Source of the DNA: Promicromonospora sp049532985
GTDB taxonomy: Bacteria > Actinomycetota > Actinomycetes > Actinomycetales > Cellulomonadaceae
Assembly: GCF_049532985.1 (NCBI RefSeq)
Contig: NZ_CP186693.1
Coordinates: 5,890,001 to 5,954,000, forward strand
Reading direction: 5' to 3'
Length of the DNA stretch: 64,000 bases
This document shows positions 8,523 through 16,462 of this stretch, piece by piece. The first letter of the stretch is position 1. Each line of letters begins with the position of its first letter. A program made the translations under genes and the position numbers. The notes under the pieces were generated by a model. The model saw only the letters and a program-made list of their open reading frames with translations, did no database searches and was not told where the DNA came from.

Positions 8523-8566
8523 CAGGCCAGATCCGCACGGCGCCGCCGATTCCTAGCGTTCTCGGC

Positions 8567-9319
8567 ATGTCCACAACACGCCATGCCCCGGCCCGCTCCG
8601 CGGTGTCGGTCCCAGGTCCGGTCCCGTGGTCCGTGCTGCCCTTCTCGCTGGGCACCTTCCTGGTGCTGGCCGCCGTCGCCACGCTGACCTGGCCCGCACG
8701 CGAACGTCTCTTCGAGGTCGTCGCCGGTGCGACTGCCGCCTCACCTCTCGCCGGCCTCGCGGGCCTTGTCGCAGACAAGGGGCTGCTGCTCCTCGTCGGA
8801 GTCACGGCCTGCCTCGCGCTCGTCACCTGGCGCCGCGACCGGCCCGCCTTCTGGCTGCTCGCCGCCGCCGGAGCCGGCACCGTCACCGCATACGCGACGA
8901 GCGAGGCGGTGAAGGTCCTCGTCGCAGAGGAGCGACCGTGCCGCACGGTCGACGTCGCCACCGTGCTGGACTGTCCCGTGCCGGGAGACTGGTCCTGGCC
9001 CAGCAACCACGCGACGATCGCGGGGGCGCTCGCGGTCGCCTGCCTGCTGGTGGCGCCGCGTCTGTGGCCCGCGGTCGTACCGCTCGCACTGGCCGTCGCC
9101 GGGGCCCGTGTGGCCGCGGGCGTCCACTACGTGCACGACGTCGCCTCCGGTCTGGCCCTCGCAGTCCTCCTCACCGTCCTGGTGAGCCTGGCGGTTCATG
9201 CCGCCGGTCGGCGCCTCGTGTCACGGAGGTGGCCGACCCCGGCGGGGCCGGCCACGCCCGTCACGCCTCGATCGACCGCGCGCCCGTCACGGGCGGCTCG
9301 GCGGACCACGGGAAGGTGA
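8567..9319 (+). CDS. PAP2-family membrane phosphatase
   Basis: A 250-residue integral membrane protein with about six hydrophobic segments and all three type-2 phosphatidic acid phosphatase motifs. These are KVLVAEERP (K116 to P124, KX6RP), WPSNHAT (PSNH at 145-148, with Asn replacing the common Gly) and ARVAAGVHYVHD (R181, H187, D191; RX5HX3D). Such enzymes dephosphorylate lipid phosphates, for example undecaprenyl diphosphate or phosphatidic acid, at the outer face of the membrane. The C-terminus is a basic, Pro/Thr-rich tail. Divergent from the two-component system, and convergent with the phosphoribosyltransferase, whose 3' end it overlaps by 59 bp. Confidence 0.9.
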   Translation: MSTTRHAPARSAVSVPGPVPWSVLPFSLGTFLVLAAVATLTWPARERLFEVVAGATAASPLAGLAGLVADKGLLLLVGVTACLALVTWRRDRPAFWLLAAAGAGTVTAYATSEAVKVLVAEERPCRTVDVATVLDCPVPGDWSWPSNHATIAGALAVACLLVAPRLWPAVVPLALAVAGARVAAGVHYVHDVASGLALAVLLTVLVSLAVHAAGRRLVSRRWPTPAGPATPVTPRSTARPSRAARRTTGR

Positions 9320-9788
9320 TCCACAGATCGGTGTCCTTCCACGAGTAGTCGGGCTGGATGATCGTGCGCGGCTTGGTGAACAGCACGGCCGAGCGGGCCT
9401 CGGCGCCCTGCTTGGCCAGGAGGTCCATGACCAGCGCCAGGGTGCGGCCGGAGTCGGCGACGTCGTCGACCACCAGGACCTTCGCGCCGGGGAGGTCGGA
9501 GGTGTCCATGAGGGGCGGCAGCACGCGCGGGTCGTCGAGCGTCTTGCCGATGTCGGTGTAGAACTCGATGTTCAGCGTGCCGACACCCTTGGTGCCGAGC
9601 GCGTACGCCATCGCACCGCCGGGTACCAGGCCGCCGCGCGCCACGGCGATCACCACGTCCGGCACGAATCCGCTGTCCACCACCTGGTGGGCCAGGTCGC
9701 GGACCGCGTCGGGGAAGGTCTCCCAGGTGAGCACCTCGCGCTCCGGCGGCGTCACGGGCTCGGGGGCGGGCAGTTCAGTCGACGTCAT
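9261..9788 (-). CDS. Phosphoribosyltransferase (purine/hypoxanthine-type PRTase)
   Basis: A 175-residue type I PRTase with the PRPP-binding loop VLVVDDVADSGRT at residues 104-116 and an N-terminal core strand VVIAVARGGLVPG. It most resembles the small hypoxanthine/xanthine-guanine-like PRTases of Actinobacteria and Archaea, which attach a purine base to PRPP, but the base specificity cannot be read from sequence. Starts at ATG 9788, shortly downstream of the hairpin at 9804-9840. Its 3' end overlaps the PAP2 gene tail-to-tail. Confidence 0.88.
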   Translation of the reverse strand: MTSTELPAPEPVTPPEREVLTWETFPDAVRDLAHQVVDSGFVPDVVIAVARGGLVPGGAMAYALGTKGVGTLNIEFYTDIGKTLDDPRVLPPLMDTSDLPGAKVLVVDDVADSGRTLALVMDLLAKQGAEARSAVLFTKPRTIIQPDYSWKDTDLWITFPWSAEPPVTGARSIEA

Positions 9789-9803
9789 GGGACGACCCTA
9801 CGT

Positions 9804-9840
9804 GACGTGGCGGGCACCCGGTTCGGGTGCCCGCCACGTC
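9804..9840 (-). terminator. Hairpin between the FKBP lipoprotein and the phosphoribosyltransferase
   Basis: A perfect 16-bp stem (GACGTGGCGGGCACCC at 9804-9819, complement at 9825-9840) with a 5-nt loop GGTTC. It lies downstream of the FKBP gene and 15 bp upstream of the next minus-strand start, so it can act as terminator for one and as 5' leader structure for the other. Nothing else is evident in 9841-9942. Confidence 0.7.
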
Positions 9841-9942
9841 TCGGTGTTGACCAGCGAGGATGCGCACGCCGCGTGCGGCACGTCTCACGTCACGAGGCAG
9901 TGCCCGGTGACGCGAGGGCGCCGCGACGGAGCGGCCGTCGGG

Positions 9943-10917
9943 TCAGGCCGCCTTGGCCTCGAGGATGTCGACGACGAAGACCAGCGTCGAGTTCGCCGGG
10001 ATGGCGCCGTTCTCCTGGTCGCCGTAACCCTGGTCCGCCGGGACGACGAGCAGCACCTGGCTGCCCACCTTCTGGCCGGCGATCCCGTTGGTCCAGCCGG
10101 GGATCACGCCGTTGAGCGGGAACGACGTCGGCGTGCCGCGGCTCCACGAGGAGTCGAACGACGTGCCGTCGAGCAGGCAGCCCGCGTACTGCACGGTGAC
10201 GGTCTGGTCCTTGGTGACCTCGGCGCCGTCGCCCTGGACCAGGGGCTGCACGACCAGGTCGGTCGGCGCCTCGTAGCCCTCGGGGATGGTGACGGTCGGC
10301 TGGCCGTCGTCGGCGAGCTCGACGGTGGGCAGGCCCGCCTCGGGCTCGACGGCGGTGCCCTCGGCGCGGGTCGGGATGTCCTTGACGCCGGAGACCTCGA
10401 CGACGGTGACCTGGACGGTCTGGTCCATCGCGGTGCTCGCCATGGCGATGCGCGCGCCGACCTTCTGGCCGATCAGGCGGTCGTTGAGCAGGTCGTACTG
10501 CGGGTCGCCCAGCGTGAACGACTCGGGCTTCTTGGTCTCCCACGTGGAGTAGGTCTGCTTGCCGTCCTTGCCACCCAGGACCACGTAGTCGATGGTGGCC
10601 TGCGCGCCCTCGGCGAGCTCGTCGCCCGTGCCCTCGTCGACCACACGGGACGACGGGGTGCTGACCTCCAGCGGGGTCTTGAACGAGACCTCCGGGGCCT
10701 TGCCGACGGGGCCGGAGACCTCGATCCCCTCCACCGCCTTGACGTCCTCCTCGGACGGGCTCGGCGCGGGCGAGGGCGCGGCGGCCGGGGTCACCTCGCA
10801 GACGTTGCCGTCGGAGGCGGCGCCGCCGTCCGCGGCGTCGTCGCCGCTTGCGCAGCCGGTGAGGGCGATGGATGCCAGCGCGACGGCCGCCAGGCCGGCG
10901 GTGGTGCGGTGCTTCAC
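9943..10917 (-). CDS. Lipoprotein with tandem FKBP-type peptidyl-prolyl isomerase domains
   Basis: About 324 residues from a GTG at 10917 that has a GAAGGA ribosome-binding site; an upstream in-frame ATG at 10962 would only add residues before the signal peptide. The lipobox LTGC puts the lipidated cysteine at residue 22, followed by an acidic Asp/Gly/Ala linker. The C-terminal domain is a canonical FKBP, with TVQYAGCLLDGTSFDSSW, PGWTNGIAGQKVGSQ and a Y-G-D loop before IPANSTLVFVVDILE. The middle of the protein (about 85-180) is a second, divergent FKBP-like copy (ATIDYVVL, LIGQKVGARI, VTVVEVSGV) with few active-site aromatics. It should assist folding of exported proteins at proline bonds. 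A TAGAGT box lies upstream on the minus strand. Confidence 0.92.
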   Translation of the reverse strand: MKHRTTAGLAAVALASIALTGCASGDDAADGGAASDGNVCEVTPAAAPSPAPSPSEEDVKAVEGIEVSGPVGKAPEVSFKTPLEVSTPSSRVVDEGTGDELAEGAQATIDYVVLGGKDGKQTYSTWETKKPESFTLGDPQYDLLNDRLIGQKVGARIAMASTAMDQTVQVTVVEVSGVKDIPTRAEGTAVEPEAGLPTVELADDGQPTVTIPEGYEAPTDLVVQPLVQGDGAEVTKDQTVTVQYAGCLLDGTSFDSSWSRGTPTSFPLNGVIPGWTNGIAGQKVGSQVLLVVPADQGYGDQENGAIPANSTLVFVVDILEAKAA

Positions 10918-11055
10918 GAGTAGTCCTTCGGTCGGTGTGCGCCTTGCTGGGGACCGCCACACTCTAGCGGGCTCGGATGAGTGAGGCTTTCAGGCTGCGG
11001 GCAGGTTCGGGCGGGGGTCGAGCCATCCGCCCCACCCTGCGGAAGAATAGATGCC

Positions 11056-11355
11056 ATGCCGTCGAAGCGCCGCTCCAGCAAGCGTCCGTACGCCGCGGGC
11101 CACGTCCCCCTCGACGTGGACCGCGCGACGGGCGGCCGCCGCAGCGAGTCCGCCGCCGACGGCGAGTGGGTGGTGCAGCACATCCGCTCGTCCGACAAGA
11201 CCTATGTCTGCCCGGCCTGCCGCCAGGAGGTCACCCCGGGGACGGCGCACGTGGTCGCGTGGCGGACCGACGGGTTCGGCGGCCCCGACGCCGGCCTGGA
11301 CGCCCGCCGGCACTGGCACACGAGCTGCTGGCAGCGCCGCGCGAACCTGCGGTGA
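11056..11355 (+). CDS. Small conserved actinobacterial protein with zinc-ribbon-like cysteines
   Basis: A 99-residue basic protein starting MPSKRRSSKRPY. It holds a CPAC pair at about residues 55-58 and a later HWHTSCW cluster, a CxxC...HxHxxC arrangement that could bind one zinc ion. Similar short proteins are conserved in Actinobacteria with no known function. I chose the ATG at 11056 because the longer in-frame start at 10981 only adds low-complexity sequence and an AAGAAT box lies 7 nt before the ATG, consistent with a leaderless start. Divergent from the FKBP lipoprotein gene, and followed 37 bp downstream by a hydrolase. Confidence 0.75.
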   Translation: MPSKRRSSKRPYAAGHVPLDVDRATGGRRSESAADGEWVVQHIRSSDKTYVCPACRQEVTPGTAHVVAWRTDGFGGPDAGLDARRHWHTSCWQRRANLR

Positions 11356-11392
11356 CGCGCGCTCGTCGGACGTGCGGGCCGAGGGGGAGAGA

Positions 11393-12157
11393 ATGGGACC
11401 GATGACTTCCGAAGCCAAGCCCGCGGCCCACCAGATCCGTTCGCTCACCGTGCTGCCCGCGCAGCGCGAGGACGTCGAGCTGCACACCGCCGACGGCCTC
11501 ACCCTGGTCGGCGAGCTCGCCCTGCCCGCGGACGCCGAGCCCGCCGCCACCCTGCTGACGTTCCACCCGCTGCCCACCCACGGCGGCTTCATGGACTCCC
11601 ACGTGTACCGCAAGGCGGCCTGGCGCCTGCCCGCGCTGGCCGACCTCGCGGTTCTGCGGTTCAACACCCGGGGCACCTCCTCGCCGCGCGGGACGAGCGA
11701 GGGCGCCTTCGACGGCGGCGACGCCGAACGGTACGACGTCGCCGCCGCCATCGAGCTGGCCGAGTTCCGCGGCCTGCCCCGGCCGTGGCTGGTCGGCTGG
11801 TCGTTCGGCACGGAGCTGGTGCTCAAGCACGGCGCCGACCCCGCCGTCGAGGGCGCGATCCTGCTGTCCCCGCCACTGCACCGCGCGACGGACGAGGACC
11901 TGGACCGCTGGGCCGCGTTCGGCAAGCCGCTCGTGGTCCTGGTGCCGGAGCTCGACGACTACCTCCGGCCCGAGGAGGCGCGCCGCCGCTTCGCGCGGGT
12001 GCCGCAGGCCGAGGTGATCGGTGTCGACGGGGCGAAGCACCTGTGGGTCGGCGAGCCCGCCGTCGCGCGCGTGCTGAACGAGATCGTCGCCCACGTGCTG
12101 CCCGGCCACCCGCTCCCGCTGCCCACGCACTGGGACGGACCGCTGGGCACGTCCTGA
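11393..12157 (+). CDS. Alpha/beta hydrolase (small dienelactone-hydrolase-like family)
   Basis: About 254 residues. The fold is indicated by TFHPLPTHGGFMDSHV (oxyanion loop region), LRFNTRGTSSPRG, the nucleophile elbow LVGWSFGTE (GxSxG with Ser central), LVPELDDYLRP carrying the likely catalytic Asp, and GAKHLWVG with the catalytic His. It belongs with cytosolic hydrolases of the COG2945 kind; substrate unknown. ATG 11393 is favoured because GGGGGAGAG precedes it at about 5 nt; ATG 11402 is an alternative. It sits between the small zinc-ribbon-like protein and a second, unrelated alpha/beta hydrolase, all on the same strand. Confidence 0.8.
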   Translation: MGPMTSEAKPAAHQIRSLTVLPAQREDVELHTADGLTLVGELALPADAEPAATLLTFHPLPTHGGFMDSHVYRKAAWRLPALADLAVLRFNTRGTSSPRGTSEGAFDGGDAERYDVAAAIELAEFRGLPRPWLVGWSFGTELVLKHGADPAVEGAILLSPPLHRATDEDLDRWAAFGKPLVVLVPELDDYLRPEEARRRFARVPQAEVIGVDGAKHLWVGEPAVARVLNEIVAHVLPGHPLPLPTHWDGPLGTS

Positions 12158-12215
12158 GCGCGCGTACCGGGCGGCGTCGACGCACCATGGCAGCAACGAC
12201 CACAGGAGGACGACG

Positions 12216-13049
12216 ATGACCTCATCCCACGGAACCCTGGCGACCTATCCGCTGCACGAGGGCGGGGGCCTTCCGCTCGTGCTGCTGCACGGCTTCCCTC
12301 TCGACCACCGCATGTGGGCCACCTGCGCGCAGCACCTGCCGCCCGGCACGCGGGCGATCGGCGTGGACCTGCCGGGCGCAGGGCACAGCGACCTCGACGG
12401 GTACGCCCCGAGCATCGAGCACGCCGCGGACTGCGTCTACCGGACCATGGTCGAGCAGGGCGAGGGCAACGCCGTCGTCGTCGGGCACTCCATGGGCGGG
12501 TACGTGGCTCTCGCGCTGGCCGAACGGCACCCGGGGTTCGTGGCCGGACTCGGCCTGGTCGGCACCAAGTCCACCGCGGACACCGACGAGGCCCGAGCCA
12601 AGCGGCTCCGGATCGCCGCCGCGGCGGACGACAGCCAGACCGTGGACGCCGTGCTCGGCATGCCCGCCGCCCTGGTCGGCACCACGACGACCGAGCACCG
12701 CCGGCAGCTCTTCCCCGTGCTCGACTCGTGGATCCGGGCGCAGTCCCCGGCAGGGGTCGCCTGGGCCCAGCGCGCGATGGCGGCGCGTCCCGACCGGACG
12801 GCGGTGCTCGAACGCTTCGACGCGCCGGTCGCGGTGGTGGTGGGCACCGAGGACACGATCACACCGCTCGCCGAGGCCGAGCACATGGTGCGGGCCGCGG
12901 CCGGTTCCCCCTCGGGGGCCACCACGGGCGACGCCGCCCTCACCGTGGTGCCCGGCGTCGGCCACATGAGCGTGGTCGAGGACCCGCAGGCGGTCGCCGC
13001 GGCCCTGGCCCTGCTGCACAACCAGGTGGTCGCCCACCACCACCACTGA
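12216..13049 (+). CDS. Alpha/beta hydrolase (lipase/esterase/epoxide hydrolase-like)
   Basis: A 277-residue protein of the classic alpha/beta hydrolase type. LVLLHGFPLDHRMW forms the oxyanion loop, VVGHSMGGYVALALA is the nucleophile elbow (Ser in GHSMG), VVVGTEDTITP places the acid, and PGVGHMSVVEDP holds the catalytic His. Typical activities are ester, lactone or C-C bond hydrolysis; the substrate cannot be read from sequence. ATG 12216 has a strong AGGAGGACGACG ribosome-binding site. The last four residues are a natural His run, not a tag. It ends at a very strong bidirectional terminator shared with the convergent coiled-coil gene. Confidence 0.85.
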   Translation: MTSSHGTLATYPLHEGGGLPLVLLHGFPLDHRMWATCAQHLPPGTRAIGVDLPGAGHSDLDGYAPSIEHAADCVYRTMVEQGEGNAVVVGHSMGGYVALALAERHPGFVAGLGLVGTKSTADTDEARAKRLRIAAAADDSQTVDAVLGMPAALVGTTTTEHRRQLFPVLDSWIRAQSPAGVAWAQRAMAARPDRTAVLERFDAPVAVVVGTEDTITPLAEAEHMVRAAAGSPSGATTGDAALTVVPGVGHMSVVEDPQAVAAALALLHNQVVAHHHH

Positions 13050-13053
13050 GTGT

Positions 13054-13107
13054 CCGTACGACGAACGGCGGCCCTCCCGCACGGGAGGGCCGCCGTTCGT
13101 CGTACGG
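13054..13107. terminator. Long bidirectional terminator between convergent genes
   Basis: A perfect 26-bp inverted repeat, 13054-13079 against 13082-13107, with only two unpaired bases at the tip. It starts 4 bp after the hydrolase stop and ends 9 bp before the stop of the convergent coiled-coil gene. Confidence 0.9.
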
Positions 13108-13115
13108 GACGGGCG

Positions 13116-14663
13116 TCAGCTGGAGGCGCCGGCCTTCTCGGCCACCGGCTCCTCGGCGTCCTCGCTCTCGGCGGGGGACGAGGCCGAGTCGGCCGCGCTC
13201 TGGCCGGCCTTCGTGCTGGCCTTCGTGCCCTTGACCGACGGGATCACGACGGTGGCGTTGCCGACGGGCACCGGCGTCGGGTTGCTCGGCGGGATCGAGG
13301 CCGGCATGGACCCGGTGTCGGTCGAGACCTCGGGCTCGGCCTCGGTGCCGTCGCCGACGACCGCGAACCGTGCCTGCTGCGCCGGGGTGGCCCCGGACAG
13401 ACCCTTCGGCTTGGCCGGCAGTGCGGGCTTGGCCGGAGCGGCGTCGCCCGGCGTGCCGAGCATGCCACGCAGCTCGTCCAGGTAGGAGTTGATCGAGTCG
13501 TGCTGACGCGTGAGGTCCTCGAGCTGGTGCTGCGCGGCGGACCGGCTGGACTCGGCCTCGGCGCGGGCGTCGTCGATGGTCTGCTCCGCGAACTCGCGGG
13601 CCTCCGCGACGATCCGGTCGGCGGACTTGCGGGCGTCGGCCACGAGGTCCTTGACGTAGACGTCGGACTCCGAGCGGATCTTCTCCGCCTGCTCCAGCGC
13701 CACGGCCACGCGCTTCTCCGCCTCGGCGGCGTGCTCCTCGGCCGTCGCGACGAGCTTCGCCGTCTCGGCCTTGGCCGTCTCGTGCCGCTCGGCGAGCTCC
13801 TTCTCCACGGCCTCCTTGCGGGTCGCGATGTCGAGCTCCGCCTGGGCGAGCGCCGCACGCGCCTGCTCGCGCAGGTCCTCCATCTCGGTGGTGACGGCGT
13901 TGGACGCCTCGGCGGCCTGGCGGCGCGCCTCCGAGAGGATCTGCTCGGCCTCGGCCCGGGCGCTCGCCAGCATGGCGGACGAGTCGCGCTCGGCGGTCTC
14001 GCGCTGCTCGGTGGTCTCGGCGTTGACCTTGGCGCGCAGCGCGGCGGTCTCGCGCTCCGTGTTCACACGCAGCTCGGTGGTCTCGCGCTCCACGGTCGAG
14101 CGCAGGGTGCCGAGCTCGCGCTCCAGGCTGGCGCGGCGCTCGCTCTCCTCGGCGCTGATCGCGCTGGCGATCTGCGCGGACTCGCGCTCGGCGGAACCCA
14201 CGAGCTCCTCGGCCCGGCGCTGCGCGGCGAGCAGGTGGCCCTCGGCCTCGGCGGCCGTCGTGGTGCGGATCTCCTCGGCCTCGCGGCGGGCGCTGGCGAG
14301 CATCTCGGCGACCTCGGACTCGGCGCGCGACCGCACCTGCCCGCCGGACAGCTTCGCCCGTGCCATGATGTCCGCGGCCTGCTGGTTGGCCTGGTTGATG
14401 ATGTCGGTCGACTGGTCCTCCGCGGAGCGAAGCAGCAGCTCGATCCGCGAGCCGAGGCCGGCGTACGACGGCTTCTCGGTCTCGCGGAGGTTGCGCTTGG
14501 CGTCGTTGAGGTCCTGCGTGAGCTGCATGGCGCGGCTGTCGGAGGCCTCGACCTGTCGACGTGCCTCTTCGAGGGCATGGTTCAGCCGGTCCAGGTGCGC
14601 GTGCACCTGGTCGCGGTCGTACCCGCGCATGGCAGTCGGAAAGAGCGAGCGCTCGTCGGACAC
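13116..14663 (-). CDS. DivIVA/FilP/Scy-like long coiled-coil protein
   Basis: A 515-residue protein from GTG 14663 (GGAGGT ribosome-binding site 8 nt upstream). Residues about 8-30 (FPTAMRGYDRDQVHAHLDRL) match the DivIVA N-terminal pattern that targets curved polar membrane. Residues about 25-390 are nearly uninterrupted heptad coiled coil, rich in Ala, Glu and Arg, with only a Gly-Leu-Gly break near residue 70. The C-terminal 120 residues are a disordered Ala/Pro/Ser/Glu tail. Streptomyces homologues of this build (FilP, Scy) form cytoskeletal filaments or polar scaffolds. A role in polar growth or cell-shape maintenance is therefore likely, but is inference. Single gene, convergent with the hydrolase. 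Confidence 0.8.
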   Translation of the reverse strand: MSDERSLFPTAMRGYDRDQVHAHLDRLNHALEEARRQVEASDSRAMQLTQDLNDAKRNLRETEKPSYAGLGSRIELLLRSAEDQSTDIINQANQQAADIMARAKLSGGQVRSRAESEVAEMLASARREAEEIRTTTAAEAEGHLLAAQRRAEELVGSAERESAQIASAISAEESERRASLERELGTLRSTVERETTELRVNTERETAALRAKVNAETTEQRETAERDSSAMLASARAEAEQILSEARRQAAEASNAVTTEMEDLREQARAALAQAELDIATRKEAVEKELAERHETAKAETAKLVATAEEHAAEAEKRVAVALEQAEKIRSESDVYVKDLVADARKSADRIVAEAREFAEQTIDDARAEAESSRSAAQHQLEDLTRQHDSINSYLDELRGMLGTPGDAAPAKPALPAKPKGLSGATPAQQARFAVVGDGTEAEPEVSTDTGSMPASIPPSNPTPVPVGNATVVIPSVKGTKASTKAGQSAADSASSPAESEDAEEPVAEKAGASS

Positions 14664-14792
14664 GGTGCAGACCTCCAGTGTCGGGACTTGGTGAGGCGCG
14701 GGTCAGGCTCCCCCCTGTGGGACGCCGTTCGTTACGGCCCGTCCGGCGCCCAGGATACGTGTGTTGTGCTGATGTGGATACACCACTACCGG

Positions 14793-14812
14793 ATGCAATG
14801 TACGGATTGCAT
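14793..14812. promoter_or_regulatory. Candidate operator palindrome upstream of the 15.0-18.6 kb module
   Basis: ATGCAAT at 14793-14799 and ATTGCAT at 14806-14812 form a perfect 7-bp inverted repeat with a 6-bp spacer, unusually AT-rich for this DNA. It lies in the 341-bp gap between the divergent coiled-coil gene and the membrane-protein gene. Possible weak promoter boxes TTGGAC (14920) and TATGCT (14946) lie nearer the latter. The rest of the gap shows nothing else. Confidence 0.4.
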
Positions 14813-15004
14813 GGAATACTCACGGCGGCCCGCGCGGCCCCGGTCGCGACCTGGTGGTTCCGTCGCCCCGGTGAAGGAAGGGTGAGGATCCCGGCCGAAC
14901 CGCACAAGCACGACCGTCATTGGACAGTCGTCCGTGATCGGTCCTTATGCTGGATCACCCACCTGATCGACGGGCACGCGCCCAAAATTCGAAGGGAATC
15001 GGTG

Positions 15005-16462
15005 GTGCAACGCTTTCTGGCGACTCTCCTGATCCTCGCCGGCCTCGGCGGGATCGGTTACGGGGTCGCGACGGCGACCGTCCTGCGCGAGTCCGACACC
15101 GTCGTCGCGACCGCGACCCCCAGCGGTGACGGAACCATGGTCGTGACGGAGCCCGGTGTGCTGGGGCTCGTCGACGACCAGGTGACCGTGCGGGCCACCG
15201 TGCCCGAAGGACAGAAGGTCACGCTCGCGCTCGGGTCCGACGTCGACGTGCTCGGCTGGGTCGGCACCGACCCCTACGACTCGGTGACCGGCCTGTCGTC
15301 CTGGGAGACGCTGAGCGTCGTCCCGGGCACCGGCCCCGCCACCGACGAGGCGGCGGACGGCGAGTCCGAGGCCCCGGCCGACGAGGAGCCGAGCACCGGC
15401 CCCGACCCCGCCGGGTCGGACATGTGGCTGTCCGAGGTGAGCGGCGAGACCACCGTCTCGATGCGCTGGACCGAGGAGCCGGGCCGCGTCGTGCTGCTGG
15501 CGGCCGGCGTCGGCAAGGACGCCGTGGCACCGACGCTCGAGCTGACCTGGCCGCGTCCGGTGACCACCCCGTACCTGTGGCCCGGCGTGCTCGGCGGTGG
15601 CTTCGCCCTGATCCTGGGCGTCTTCATGGCCATCGGCGCGCGCCGCGGCAAGGGTGGCAAGAGCAAGAGCAAGAAGGCGAGCAAGGGCCGGACGCCCTCG
15701 ACGGTCCGTACCCGCACGCCCGACTCCGACCTGCCGCGCCGCGACGTCTTCGGCGTGGACGGCGAGCAGCCGGGCACGCACGGCGCCGAGCCGGGTGGAT
15801 TCCCGCCCGCGCAGCCCGATCCCGCCGCCGGTGGCACCAGCGTCTTCCCGCCCGCCTCGGGAGAACCGGCGCAGGAGCACACGGCGACGTTCCCGCCCGC
15901 TGCCCCGGAGCCGGTCGGGAGCGGTGCGGCCGGGTTCTCGCCGGCGCGCCGGCTCCGGCCGGGGCGTGGCGCGCCGGAGCCCGCCGCACCGCAGCCCGAG
16001 CCCGAACCGGCCCCGGCCTGGGGTCCGCCCGCCCCGTTCGGCGGGGCCGGGGGAGCAGCGCCGATCACGCCGCCGCCCGCGCCGGAGCCGGCACCCGAGC
16101 CCGTCGCGGCGCCGGCCGCCTCGATCCGCGGCCTGCGGCGCAGCCGGCGGGCACAGCCGGGCAGCGCTCCCGCTGCGGCGCCGGTCCAGCCCGCGTCGCT
16201 CGGCGGCGTCGCCCCGGAGCAGGCCCCCGCGGCGCCCGAGGCGACCGAGCAGACGGCGTCGGGCCGGCCGATGACGCGGCGTGAGATGCGCATGCGGGAG
16301 CAGGCGCAGCGCCGGGCGGCGACGGGTGCGATGCCCGCCGTGCCCGCGGCCGCGCCGGAGCCCGAGCCCGAGCCCGAGGAACAGCAGACACCGAACAGCC
16401 GTGCTGCCGCATGGCGCCAGACCTGGGGAGTCACCGGGTCCGACGACGGAGGCAACCGATGA
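15005..16462 (+). CDS. Membrane protein with exported domain and long Pro/Ala-rich cytosolic tail, unknown function
   Basis: About 485 residues from a GTG at 15005 (AAGGGA about 7 nt upstream); an alternative GTG lies one codon earlier. Residues 4-24 form a hydrophobic helix (signal anchor or signal peptide). About 165 residues of exported, acidic beta-like sequence follow. A second helix at about 190-214 (YLWPGVLGGGFALIL) is followed by a strongly basic stretch (KGGKSKSKKASKGR), which by the positive-inside rule puts the rest in the cytosol. Residues 230-485 are disordered, rich in Pro, Ala, Glu and Gly with repeated PE runs. I do not recognise the family. It overlaps the next lipoprotein gene by 4 bp (ATGA), so all three genes from here are probably one unit. 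Confidence 0.8.
   Translation: MQRFLATLLILAGLGGIGYGVATATVLRESDTVVATATPSGDGTMVVTEPGVLGLVDDQVTVRATVPEGQKVTLALGSDVDVLGWVGTDPYDSVTGLSSWETLSVVPGTGPATDEAADGESEAPADEEPSTGPDPAGSDMWLSEVSGETTVSMRWTEEPGRVVLLAAGVGKDAVAPTLELTWPRPVTTPYLWPGVLGGGFALILGVFMAIGARRGKGGKSKSKKASKGRTPSTVRTRTPDSDLPRRDVFGVDGEQPGTHGAEPGGFPPAQPDPAAGGTSVFPPASGEPAQEHTATFPPAAPEPVGSGAAGFSPARRLRPGRGAPEPAAPQPEPEPAPAWGPPAPFGGAGGAAPITPPPAPEPAPEPVAAPAASIRGLRRSRRAQPGSAPAAAPVQPASLGGVAPEQAPAAPEATEQTASGRPMTRREMRMREQAQRRAATGAMPAVPAAAPEPEPEPEEQQTPNSRAAAWRQTWGVTGSDDGGNR

Noticed and set aside
8452..9006. N-terminal extension of the histidine kinase frame
   Set aside because: The extra 185 codons are antisense to the PAP2 gene and a good ribosome-binding site precedes the ATG at 8451.
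13030..13050. Run of histidines at the C-terminus of the alpha/beta hydrolase that resembles an engineered tag
   Set aside because: Only four His residues, preceded by natural sequence and followed directly by the native terminator; nothing else suggests a construct.
14561..15004. In-frame extension upstream of the 15005 membrane protein
   Set aside because: It would overlap the coiled-coil gene on the other strand and bury the hydrophobic signal-anchor about 150 residues inside the protein; the GTG at 15005 has a ribosome-binding site.
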